A stretch of DNA of 52,299 nt, taken from Anaerolineae bacterium (GTDB lineage Bacteria > Chloroflexota > Anaerolineae > Aggregatilineales > Phototrophicaceae). The position numbers and the translations under genes are program-made. The stretch lies in assembly GCA_022843385.1 (NCBI GenBank), contig JALHNT010000050.1:1-52299 (forward strand), given 5' to 3'. Below, piece after piece: positions 39,606 through 47,584 of this stretch (its first letter is position 1; every line of letters starts with the position of its first letter). The notes under the pieces were generated by a model. It was given only the letters and a program-made list of their open reading frames with translations. It was not told the origin of the DNA and ran no database searches.

Positions 39606-41348
39606 TCAACGAGGCAGCCAGTTGACAGTTGTTGTCAGGTACTCGTCATAAAAAACCGGCTGACCCCACTCGATGAACGCTATCGGGCTGTCCAGTTGAT
39701 CTTCCAGGTCGAGGTAGTCCAGATAGGGCAGATAAGACTCTTCCTCGAAGTAGGATGAGGAATAGAAGTCAAAGTCTATTTGATAATCCCCGACCAGGAT
39801 AGCTGGACGATCATATAATGGATCATAAATGATCTGACGGAACTCCGTGATCTGAGCGCCACCATAGATTCGGCTCACCTCGCCGTTCATGGAAGGATGC
39901 CATTGAGCCAGTGAAATCCAACAGCTCTGGTCATCGGGGCAGGCACCAATACCCATAAAGTTGAGTTGAAAGGGAAAAGTCCATTGCGCGCCATAACGGT
40001 CGCTCAGGTGTGCCTGGCAATTTTGACGCAAGGGCGGTTTGCAGGTTGTCGGTAGCTCTTCCTGCGAAACCTCGTCATGCACTGAAATCAGATATTGTTC
40101 GGTAGGTGCGGCGATCAGGTTGGCGTGTCTTTCCCCTGAAAGAGCGTCAATCAGTATCCATTCATCACGCTGGCCCACACGCACAAATCGTCCGTAGGTC
40201 GAAACATCCAGCAAAGCGGGAAATCCCCAGTCACTTGTTTCGAGGTCAGCGGCGCTCATCACTACTTTCGGTCTGGCTTCTTCGATCAGATTCCAGCGTG
40301 AGATTCCCCGCGCGTCCTGCCAGACTAGTGTGCTGCTATCTGCGCTCCACTGTACCAGGGGCAGTGGCTCGGTCTTGGGTTGAGACAGATTGGCTTGCCC
40401 GATCATGTTCACGCCGATGTCCATTCCATAGCCGGTATCGGCGTAATTGGTGAACAGGATGACCGATAACTGATCGCGATCCCAGACGGCAGCCAGATTG
40501 CTGTCGTTCGAAAACCGCACGGCCTGCCCCTCAACCATATACTGCTCGAACGGATCACCATCGGTTGAATAGCGCGCTCTCGCTTCGGCGGTGTACTCAT
40601 ACCGGGTCCAAATGTACTGGAAGCCGATGGTGGAGTCGTTATCACGAAAGGCGACATGCGCCCCGTCAGGGGAGATCGCCAGCGGCCAATCGTCGGGCAA
40701 TCGTGACAGGGTGCGGTTTGGATTAACCTGATAACGGGTGCCATTCTCGGTGGTGATATCTAGAAAGCGCATCAGCGGATAAAACTGCACTGTATCGGTC
40801 ATTGGAGTTAGCGGGGCTGGGCGTCCGCCAATCTCAAGCAGTTTTGCCACAAATTCATCTTCAGTGATGGTGAGAGCTGGATCAAACTCAACCGCATAAC
40901 CTTCAGTGGCACCCTCCTGATAACTGATGACACCATCAACCGGGTAGAAATGTGCCGTCCCATAATACTCGTCGGTGAACGTTCCGTTGCCATTGCTGGT
41001 CAGGCCAAAGTAACCCTGCGAACCCTTGACCCAGCGATGCCCTCGTCCTGAGTACAGACAGCTTGTATCATAACCGCGAACATATGCGCCAGATGCCAGG
41101 GCCGCCGGATACCGCATAACGACCAGCAGTTGTGGGCCGCGCCCCTTGTAATAATCCTCAACCCGGATGACAGCGCTGAAACCACGATCATCGGCGTCGA
41201 TGACAGTTGCCCGCACCAGCAGTTGCATGTTCGGCAGGTCTTCAACACCAAAATAGGGATAGCCACTGCACGCCTGCGCCGCTGGCAGATGGACGGCAGC
41301 CAGTGTAATGAGCGAAAACAGGATCAGCAAGAAATGCTTGCGCATCAT
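39606..41348 (-). CDS. Secreted protein with TolB/WD-like region
   Basis: A 580-residue exported protein. The signal peptide is RKHFLLILFSLITLAAVHLPAAQA, with a cysteine (ACSGYPYFG) at the cleavage site. Lipidation is not clear because the lipobox is atypical. The N-terminal domain (about 25-190) includes LLVRATVIDADDRGFSAVIRVEDYYKG, a strand pattern common in secreted proteins. A middle part with WPLAISPDGAHVAFRDN and PLVQWSADSSTLVWQD looks like TolB/propeller blades. The region is a little less GC-rich than its neighbours. AAAGGTAGG precedes the double ATG 41348/41345. Function unknown. Confidence 0.7.
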   Translation of the reverse strand: MMRKHFLLILFSLITLAAVHLPAAQACSGYPYFGVEDLPNMQLLVRATVIDADDRGFSAVIRVEDYYKGRGPQLLVVMRYPAALASGAYVRGYDTSCLYSGRGHRWVKGSQGYFGLTSNGNGTFTDEYYGTAHFYPVDGVISYQEGATEGYAVEFDPALTITEDEFVAKLLEIGGRPAPLTPMTDTVQFYPLMRFLDITTENGTRYQVNPNRTLSRLPDDWPLAISPDGAHVAFRDNDSTIGFQYIWTRYEYTAEARARYSTDGDPFEQYMVEGQAVRFSNDSNLAAVWDRDQLSVILFTNYADTGYGMDIGVNMIGQANLSQPKTEPLPLVQWSADSSTLVWQDARGISRWNLIEEARPKVVMSAADLETSDWGFPALLDVSTYGRFVRVGQRDEWILIDALSGERHANLIAAPTEQYLISVHDEVSQEELPTTCKPPLRQNCQAHLSDRYGAQWTFPFQLNFMGIGACPDDQSCWISLAQWHPSMNGEVSRIYGGAQITEFRQIIYDPLYDRPAILVGDYQIDFDFYSSSYFEEESYLPYLDYLDLEDQLDSPIAFIEWGQPVFYDEYLTTTVNWLPR

Positions 41349-41495
41349 GAACCTACCTTTCATGATTTTTCTTGACTATAGCGCTGGAATCCTGAGCGTA
41401 GTGCTATCGTAGATCAGGAGTAGGGGAGGCGTGGAGAAATCGATGCGTTGGGCCGCGCACTCTCAACGCAGCCCAGACTCGATACAGTCAGGCGA

Positions 41496-42869
41496 TTAGA
41501 CCATCTTCCCGCGCAGGCGGCGCAGCAGCATGACAGCGGCGAAGGCCAGCCCCAGGCCGAAGCCGCCCCAGAAGCCGGCTGGCCCCCACTGGAGGACAAA
41601 GCCCAGCACATAGCCGACGGGCAGGGCAATCAGCCAGTAGCCGATGAGCGAGACGCGGGTCGGCCAGCGGTTATCCAGCACACCGCGCAGCGCTCCCAGG
41701 CTGACCGATTGCAGTCCATCGAAGACCTGCATGATGCCGACCGCCACGAAGGTCGCGGCGGCCACGGCGATGACATCGGCCTCGTCCACGAAGAAGTCGG
41801 CGATGCGATCTCCGGCGAAGAGCAGCATGACGGTGAAGAGCGCCGCCCAGGTGGTGACCAATCCGAGCGCGGTGTAGCTGATGGAACGGATACGTCCGTT
41901 TTCGCCGCCGCCCGCCGCCTGCGACACGCGGATGCTGACCGCCCCAGCCATGCCCAGCGGCAGCATATACAGCACACTGGTGACGCTGTAGACGATCTGG
42001 TTGGCGGCCAGCGCTGTCGTCCCCAGCCAGCCGATCAGCACCCCGGCCACCGCGACCGCGCCGCCTTCCAGCAGGTATTGGAACGACATCGGCAGCCCTT
42101 CACGCAGTTGCTCGCGGAATGAGCGCAGCGTCCAGGGTGAGCCGCCGCGATAGGCTGAAGCCGTGCGCGACAGGCGGTAATGCAGCGCCATGCCGATCAC
42201 CCCCAACGTACTCGCCATCAGGCTGCCGATGCCCGCACCGAGGATGCCAAGCGCCGGGAAGCCGAGGTTGCCGCCGATCAGCAGCCAGTTCAGGCCGACA
42301 TTCGTCAGCACTGGGACAAGCGTCAGCAGGAAGCCCAGCCAGGGGCGGTCAATCGAGTCGTAGAACTGCTTGTAGACCAGCGACAGGCAGTAGGGCAAGA
42401 GCGAGAAGCCCATCGCCAGCCAGTAGGGCGACAGCACCGCCATTACCTCGGCCGGTTGGCCGGTGTGAGGCAGGATGAAAAAGAGTGCGATGAGCATCAG
42501 CGCAGCGCTGCCCAACCCGGCGAGGAAGGCGATCATCAGCGCGTGGCGGACGATCTCGGCGATCTTGTCCGGCTTGCCCGCGCCAAAAGCCTGACCGACC
42601 AGGATGCCGACCGGGCCCATGAAGCCATAGAGCGCGGCGTAGAAAATGAGCAGGACGCTGCTGGTGAGCGAGACAGCCCCCAGCACCGCTTCGCCCATCG
42701 GGCCCAGCATGTAGGTATCGACCAGTCCCATCATGGTTGAGGTGGTCAGCCCGGCCACCAGCGGCACCGCCAGTCCGACCAGTGGGCGCAGTTCGGCCAG
42801 ATACGGGGCGAGACCGGTCGCGGGGGTGGTCAGGGCAGGGGCGGGGGTCACGATGCGTTCGGCGTTCAT
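41496..42869 (-). CDS. MATE-family multidrug/toxin efflux transporter
   Basis: A 457-residue membrane transporter with about 12 transmembrane helices in two similar halves. Conserved features: LVGLAVPLVAGLTTSTMMGLVDTYMLG (first helix pair), GFMGPVGILVGQAFGAG and, in the second half, LEGGAVAVAGVLIGWLG and PLGMAGAVSIRVSQAAG. Such proteins export cationic drugs or metabolites by Na+ or H+ antiport. AAGGAC 8 bases upstream sets the start at 42869. It follows a TetR gene by 76 bases, and a possible second operator lies between them. The layout predicts a TetR-controlled efflux unit. Confidence 0.9.
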   Translation of the reverse strand: MNAERIVTPAPALTTPATGLAPYLAELRPLVGLAVPLVAGLTTSTMMGLVDTYMLGPMGEAVLGAVSLTSSVLLIFYAALYGFMGPVGILVGQAFGAGKPDKIAEIVRHALMIAFLAGLGSAALMLIALFFILPHTGQPAEVMAVLSPYWLAMGFSLLPYCLSLVYKQFYDSIDRPWLGFLLTLVPVLTNVGLNWLLIGGNLGFPALGILGAGIGSLMASTLGVIGMALHYRLSRTASAYRGGSPWTLRSFREQLREGLPMSFQYLLEGGAVAVAGVLIGWLGTTALAANQIVYSVTSVLYMLPLGMAGAVSIRVSQAAGGGENGRIRSISYTALGLVTTWAALFTVMLLFAGDRIADFFVDEADVIAVAAATFVAVGIMQVFDGLQSVSLGALRGVLDNRWPTRVSLIGYWLIALPVGYVLGFVLQWGPAGFWGGFGLGLAFAAVMLLRRLRGKMV

Positions 42870-42897
42870 AGGGATCAGTCCTTCATCATCGCTTAAC

Positions 42898-42911
42898 AGT
42901 GAGCAGTCACT
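42898..42911 (-). promoter_or_regulatory. Possible second TetR operator before the MATE gene
   Basis: An AGTGA-N4-TCACT dyad flanked by TAAC, in the 76-base gap between the TetR stop and the MATE start. The outer half-sites TTAGTGA are shared with the main operator at 43469-43484, though the centre differs. Confidence 0.35.
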
Positions 42912-42945
42912 AACTTCACGGGTCGAAAAAAACTCTTCGCGCAGC

Positions 42946-43464
42946 CTACTTGATAAACTCTGGCAGATCCAGCACCGCGCCGACGGTCTGCATGATGCAC
43001 TGGGCATACCAGCGGCGGGCGGCCTCAGCATCACCGTCGCAGGTCTCCAGCACTTCGGCGAAGGTGCAGGCTTCGCGGGCGCGGACGTAGGCTTTGACCT
43101 CATCGTCGCCAGCGGCAGCATAAGCCTGAAGCAGCAGCAGTTGGTCATCGCGCCGCCCCAGCAGTTGGCGATAGGCGTCGTCCATCGCGCCATGGGGATC
43201 ATCCGGGTGGGCGGCAGCCGCCTCATCCAGCGTGTTGTCGATGCGCGTCATCACCCGTTCGTAAGCGGCCAGAAACAGGTTGCGCTTGGTGCCGAACAGC
43301 TTGAACAGATACGGCTGCGAAATGCCCACACGAGCGCTGATCGCTTCGGTCGAGCTGCCCGCCAGTCCGTTGCGGGCGAACTCGATGATGGCGGCTTCGA
43401 GGATGGCTTCACGCCGCTCCTGTGCCGAGATACGCGGTGGGTGGTCAATCGTCTTGTTCATCAT
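42946..43464 (-). CDS. TetR-family repressor of the efflux unit
   Basis: A 172-residue regulator. The N-terminal helix-turn-helix is ERREAILEAAIIEFARNGLAGSSTEAISARVGISQPYLFKLFGTKRNLFLAAYER. The ligand-binding domain is helical and short (about 70-170), ending MQTVGAVLDLPEFIK. It precedes the MATE transporter on the same strand. A near-consensus promoter with a perfect palindrome over its -10 box lies directly upstream. The predicted start point falls on or within a base or two of the first ATG, so the mRNA may be leaderless. Autorepression with relief by an efflux substrate is inferred. Confidence 0.88.
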   Translation of the reverse strand: MMNKTIDHPPRISAQERREAILEAAIIEFARNGLAGSSTEAISARVGISQPYLFKLFGTKRNLFLAAYERVMTRIDNTLDEAAAAHPDDPHGAMDDAYRQLLGRRDDQLLLLQAYAAAGDDEVKAYVRAREACTFAEVLETCDGDAEAARRWYAQCIMQTVGAVLDLPEFIK

Positions 43465-43468
43465 GATG

Positions 43469-43501
43469 GTGAGTGTACACTCACTAACCGCGAGATGTCA
43501 A
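43469..43501 (-). promoter_or_regulatory. TetR-gene promoter with 16-base palindromic operator
   Basis: On the minus strand: TTGACA (43501-43496), an 18-base spacer, TACACT (43477-43472). The perfect palindrome GTGAGTGTACACTCAC occupies 43469-43484 and covers the -10 box. Binding there would block RNA polymerase. This is the best promoter-operator in the window. Confidence 0.7.
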
Positions 43502-43710
43502 GAGTGACTCATTCGGCGCTCATCATGCGTCGATCAGCCGCGATGCTCCTTAAGGTTTACCTGGCGAAAGTGCACCTACAATGCAAGCAGAGGGTACACT
43601 GATACGGACCGTTAGCCTGATTGGTAGTTGGTATCTGAAACGACTGACGGTCATGGGTACAGTGGATGAACTTCTCACATCGAAAGGTAAGCAAAGGACA
43701 GCCCGGACTC

Positions 43711-44097
43711 ATGCCAGTCACAATGGATGTACTCAACGACGGACGCATTCTGCTCGTACACTTCACCGATCCCTGGAAAACCGCAGAAATGTACACCCTC
43801 TTCAAAGCCGATGAACGCCATCGGGATGCCTTCATGCAGTCTCACCCCGACCAACCTGTCCATCTGGTAGTCGACTTTTCCAGTACCAACCGCATCGACC
43901 AGGGGGTGTTGCAGGCGCGCAACTCGCCCAGCCTGACGCATCCCACCAGCGGTTCGACGGTGGTAGTGGGGGCGAGTCCGCTGATGCAAACTCTGGCGCG
44001 CACTGGCTTTGAGCTGATCCGTTACAAAGCCTATCGCTTCGTGCCAACGGTAGAGGCAGCGCTGACCTATCTGCGGTTCGTCATCGAACGCACCTGA
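43711..44097 (+). CDS. Small STAS/SpoIIAA-like protein
   Basis: A 128-residue protein with the layout of the gene at 23051: MDVLNDGRILLVHFTDPWKTAEMY, 'QPVHLVVDFSSTNRID', 'GSTVVVGASPLMQTL' and 'FVPTVEAALTYLRFVIE'. Central strands, one acidic VDFS motif and a terminal helix suggest a STAS/SpoIIAA-like fold. The start at 43711 aligns with the paralogue, but the AAAGGA tract is about 12 bases upstream, so ATG 43723 remains possible. Function unknown. Confidence 0.6.
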   Translation: MPVTMDVLNDGRILLVHFTDPWKTAEMYTLFKADERHRDAFMQSHPDQPVHLVVDFSSTNRIDQGVLQARNSPSLTHPTSGSTVVVGASPLMQTLARTGFELIRYKAYRFVPTVEAALTYLRFVIERT

Positions 44098-44195
44098 TTG
44101 CACCGGGTTGTCTGACGTTTTCCCACCGATCAGACTGCGCCGGCCTGATTGCCAGTATGATGAGTGCAGCAAATCTTCAACTGGAGGGATTGGGT

Positions 44196-45809
44196 ATGGT
44201 ACGCCTGATGGGTTGGATCATGCTGCTTTTGCTGCTGCTGCCCCTGCCTGGGATGCAAGCGCAGGAAGTGACCTGGGAAGATGGCTGTGATCCGCTGGCA
44301 GCCGAGTCGCTGGAAGGGGTGGCGGCGCTGGTGGATTACGGGGTGGCCTGTGAGACCTACCGCACCTGCGACACAACCAACGGTGATGGTGATCTCTACT
44401 GCCAACTGGAAGCAATGCAGGTCATGACGGCGAGCTGTGCCGATTATGATGATGTCTGTCTGAAGACCGTCATCCTCTACGCAGCGGCCATCCTGGCCTA
44501 TGATATGCCGATGGGCGAAGCGCTGGGCTGGTCGCCTCCGCAAACGGTCATCGACGGTGTGCCACAGGGATTGGCCGCGTTCCAGGCGGGAGATTATGCC
44601 GGGGCGCTGGCGGCCTATCAGATGACTGCGCCAGAGGATTATGTCGGCGACACCAACCAGCCCCTCAGCCGGGCAATCATCTACGAGATGCTGGGGCAGC
44701 CAGACGAGGCACTGAGGGAATATCAGACGGTATTCAGCTTCGCCTTCGCTCATCCGCTGGCGTGGGTTGCCCGCGCCAACCTGTACGGGTCGCTGGGACG
44801 GCTGAACGAAGCCGCGTTCGATATCGAGGCGCTGGCGCAGAACACGGTGGATCGCCCGGCTTTGCACCCGCTGGTGGAGGTGCTGCAAGCCCGTTATCCG
44901 CTGGACGAAACGCGCATGAGTGACTGGGTGCTGTACGCGCTGACCAGTCAGAGCGATGGGCCGGGCGGCAGCTTCATCCTGGATGAAACGTTAAAGCCAC
45001 CGCTGCCGGTGCGCCTCGGCTGGTTTGATGACCCGCCGGTGCTGCTGGGGATCGGCCTGTCGAACTGGTCTGTTGGAGAAGGGCCGAACCCGCGCCAGGT
45101 GTTAATCCTGCCGCGCACTGACACAGGCGTTCACACGGCGATCTATCCCTCGTACTACGAAAACGCCGGTAGCCTGAGCCTGACACCTGGCGACGGCGGG
45201 CTGTATGAAGGACAGGAATCGATTGGCTTTTTCGAGGGAGCGTCGAAATGGAGCTTCTTGCTCATGCCAGTTGGCGCACCGGACCCCCGCGCCGGTCTGG
45301 AATCGCAGCGGTTATGCCCCGGCAGTGTTGTCTCGCGGCTGAGAGTCGGCGATTGGGTGAATTCAGCATATCATGGCGATGATCTGGGCATGACCTTCCA
45401 GCCGGCGCAGGTGATCGATGGGCCGGACTGCCGGGGGAGTGAAACGTGGTGGCAGGTGATGAGCGGCGAGACCGTATTATGGATCGCCGAGAATGAGGCT
45501 AATCAGTACCGCCTCAATCCGAGTGATGCGCCGGAAACAATCTTCACCTGTGCGGGAGCGCCGGCGCGACGCATCAATGTTGGCACGGTCGCCCGCGTGG
45601 TGACTGGTCTGGGGGCAAATAATCTGCGCGCCGAGCCGGGGGTGGACAGCGCCTTGATCGGTCAGCTCCCGGAGGGCGCAGCGGTGGTCGTGGCTGGCGG
45701 GCCAGTCTGTGCCGATGGCATGGTGTGGTGGCAGGTACGCTATGAGGAAACCACGGGCTACACCTCGGAAGGGCAGGGCAGCACGTACTGGCTGGAGCCA
45801 GCCCAATGA
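44196..45809 (+). CDS. Secreted TPR-like protein with C-terminal SH3b domain
   Basis: A 537-residue exported protein. Signal peptide MVRLMGWIMLLLLLLPLPGMQAQ. Cysteine-rich start (DGCDPLAAE, CETYRTCDT, LYCQLEAMQ, SCADYDDVCL). One or two TPR units (GLAAFQAGDYAGALAAYQM, EMLGQPDEALREYQTVF, LYGSLGRLNEAAFDIE). A beta-rich middle. The C-terminal SH3b domain (about 470-537: VTGLGANNLRAEPGVDSALIGQLPEGAAV … WWQVRY) usually binds wall or surface glycans. GGAGG 8 bases upstream of ATG 44196 fixes the start. It is the first of a tandem pair, 33 bases before its paralogue. Confidence 0.75.
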   Translation: MVRLMGWIMLLLLLLPLPGMQAQEVTWEDGCDPLAAESLEGVAALVDYGVACETYRTCDTTNGDGDLYCQLEAMQVMTASCADYDDVCLKTVILYAAAILAYDMPMGEALGWSPPQTVIDGVPQGLAAFQAGDYAGALAAYQMTAPEDYVGDTNQPLSRAIIYEMLGQPDEALREYQTVFSFAFAHPLAWVARANLYGSLGRLNEAAFDIEALAQNTVDRPALHPLVEVLQARYPLDETRMSDWVLYALTSQSDGPGGSFILDETLKPPLPVRLGWFDDPPVLLGIGLSNWSVGEGPNPRQVLILPRTDTGVHTAIYPSYYENAGSLSLTPGDGGLYEGQESIGFFEGASKWSFLLMPVGAPDPRAGLESQRLCPGSVVSRLRVGDWVNSAYHGDDLGMTFQPAQVIDGPDCRGSETWWQVMSGETVLWIAENEANQYRLNPSDAPETIFTCAGAPARRINVGTVARVVTGLGANNLRAEPGVDSALIGQLPEGAAVVVAGGPVCADGMVWWQVRYEETTGYTSEGQGSTYWLEPAQ

Positions 45810-45842
45810 TCATTCATCACGCGGGATAAAGGAGACTGACTC

Positions 45843-47180
45843 ATGAAACGTCGGCTGAGTTGGCTGCTGCTGCTGGTTCTGCTCCCGGTTCATGTGATGC
45901 GGGCGGATGTGGCCTGGGACGACGGCTGTGATGCTGCTGCGGTTGAGGCCATCACAGCCGGTTCTGACAGATCGGATTATGCCCAGGGGTGTGAGGCTTA
46001 CCTGAGCTGTGAAGCCGAGAGCAACCGGCGTGATGTCAAGTGCGAGCTTCAAGCCATGCAGGTGATGGCGGCGACCTGTGCTGCGGGCGACGAAGCCTGT
46101 CAGCAGCTCACGCTTCTGCTGGCGGCGGCCATGGTGGCGTATGAGCCGCCCTTCGGTCAGTCGTCGTATAGCTGGGATCCGCCGCAAACGTTGATCGACG
46201 GCGTGCCGCAGGGGTTGGCCGCCTTCCGCGCTGGCGATTATGCCGGGGCGCTGGCGGCTTTTCAGTCAACACCCCAGCCAGAGGTCTTCAGCAATACCAG
46301 CCTGCCGCTCGCGCTCGCCATCAGCTACGAGATGCTTGAGGAGCCGGAGGCGGCGCTGGCCGAATTTGATGTCGTGTTCAGCGTGGAGTTTGCCTACCCG
46401 CTGGCGTGGGTTGCCCGCGCCGGCCTGTACGGGAAGTTGGGGCGGCTGGATGAAGCCTCGTTTGATGCCGAGGCGCTGGCGCTCTACACAGCGGATCGCC
46501 CGGTTTTGCAGCCGCTGACTGCCGCGCTGCGTGACCGCTATCCGTTGGATGAAACGCGCTTCAGCGATTGGTTGATGTATCCCGTGATGAGCATTGGTGC
46601 CGGATCGGGCGGGGGCTATAGCAGCGACCTGACCTTGGAGCCAGCGCGACCGGCGCGGATCGGTGTGTTTGACGAACTGGGCGTGATGGTGGCGATGGGT
46701 CTGACCAACTGGTCGGTTGATGAGGGGCCGAACGCCCGCGGACTGGTGATCCTGCGCCAGACGACAGAGGGGGATTTCCGCTACGACTACCCGGAGTACG
46801 GCGAGAACTCCGGGTCGCTGTGGCTGCGACGAACAGCAGACGGTTTCCTCGAAGGCAGCGAGGGCATCAGCTACTTTGAGGGCGGTGTGCGCTGGGACTT
46901 TGTCCTGAGGCCGGTTGGCGTGGACGATCCGCGACCGACGGATCATGAGCGCCGCTTCTGCCCTGGCAGCGTCATTTCGCAGTTATCCATCGGTCAGTGG
47001 GTCCAATCTGCGACATATCGTGATCTCGGTATGCCGGTGCAGCCCGCTCAGGTCGTGGATGGGCCGTACTGCCTCAGTGGGCGAACGCACTGGAAAGTGG
47101 TGAGCGGCGAGAAAACCCTGTTGATCGCAGAAAACCGAGGCACGCAATACCAACTCGTCCCTGCTGAAGCGCTGGGGTGA
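45843..47180 (+). CDS. Secreted TPR-like paralogue without SH3b domain
   Basis: A 445-residue paralogue of the preceding gene: signal peptide MKRRLSWLLLLVLLPVHVMRA, the same cysteine pattern (DGCDAAAVE, CEAYLSCEA, VKCELQAMQ), the same TPR region (PPQTLIDGVPQGLAAFRAGDYAGALAAFQS) and beta-rich middle. It stops after TLLIAENRGTQYQLVPAEALG, so the SH3b tail seen in its neighbour is missing. AAGGAG is upstream of the ATG. The pair is likely one operon. The shared core is probably a secreted scaffold whose wall attachment differs between copies. Confidence 0.75.
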   Translation: MKRRLSWLLLLVLLPVHVMRADVAWDDGCDAAAVEAITAGSDRSDYAQGCEAYLSCEAESNRRDVKCELQAMQVMAATCAAGDEACQQLTLLLAAAMVAYEPPFGQSSYSWDPPQTLIDGVPQGLAAFRAGDYAGALAAFQSTPQPEVFSNTSLPLALAISYEMLEEPEAALAEFDVVFSVEFAYPLAWVARAGLYGKLGRLDEASFDAEALALYTADRPVLQPLTAALRDRYPLDETRFSDWLMYPVMSIGAGSGGGYSSDLTLEPARPARIGVFDELGVMVAMGLTNWSVDEGPNARGLVILRQTTEGDFRYDYPEYGENSGSLWLRRTADGFLEGSEGISYFEGGVRWDFVLRPVGVDDPRPTDHERRFCPGSVISQLSIGQWVQSATYRDLGMPVQPAQVVDGPYCLSGRTHWKVVSGEKTLLIAENRGTQYQLVPAEALG

Positions 47181-47194
47181 GCGGGAAATCGACT

Positions 47195-47584
47195 CTACAG
47201 TGCGCCGGTGTAGGCTTCTTCGATCTCCAGCAGGACATCCATCAGGCAGTCGATGGCGACGTGGGTGAGAGCCGGGTAGGCATAATTCGCCACTTCGCCA
47301 CTGATGCCATCGGGCAGTTCCCAGGCGACGGTGTAAACAGCGGTATCATGGATGCCAGCGGCTCGCAGCGGCAGCGAGGCCGGCAGTCCGCAGTCGGCAA
47401 CGGCCTGCTGGATATGCTCGATCTGATCGGTCGTCAGGGCGTAATCCACCCGCCACTCCTGCCCATCATAAAGCTGCACCGCGCCATCCCGCTGATAAAT
47501 GCGCCAGGTGTGCAGGTCGCGGTGAGGGTCATGATAATGCACACTGAGATAGGCGGTTGATAAACGCTCGGCTAGATCGTCCAT
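47195..47584 (-). CDS. Unrecognised small protein overlapping the metzincin gene
   Basis: A 129-residue soluble acidic protein (MDDLAERLSTAYLSVHYHD … RIYQRDGAVQLYDGQEWRVDYALT … DTAVYTVAWELPDGISGEVANYAYP … MDVLLEIEEAY). No family recognised. Its ATG lies 13 bases inside the 3' end of the metzincin gene, which implies coupled translation. That arrangement would suit a partner, chaperone or immunity protein for the metzincin, but nothing in the sequence proves it. Confidence 0.6.
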   Translation of the reverse strand: MDDLAERLSTAYLSVHYHDPHRDLHTWRIYQRDGAVQLYDGQEWRVDYALTTDQIEHIQQAVADCGLPASLPLRAAGIHDTAVYTVAWELPDGISGEVANYAYPALTHVAIDCLMDVLLEIEEAYTGAL

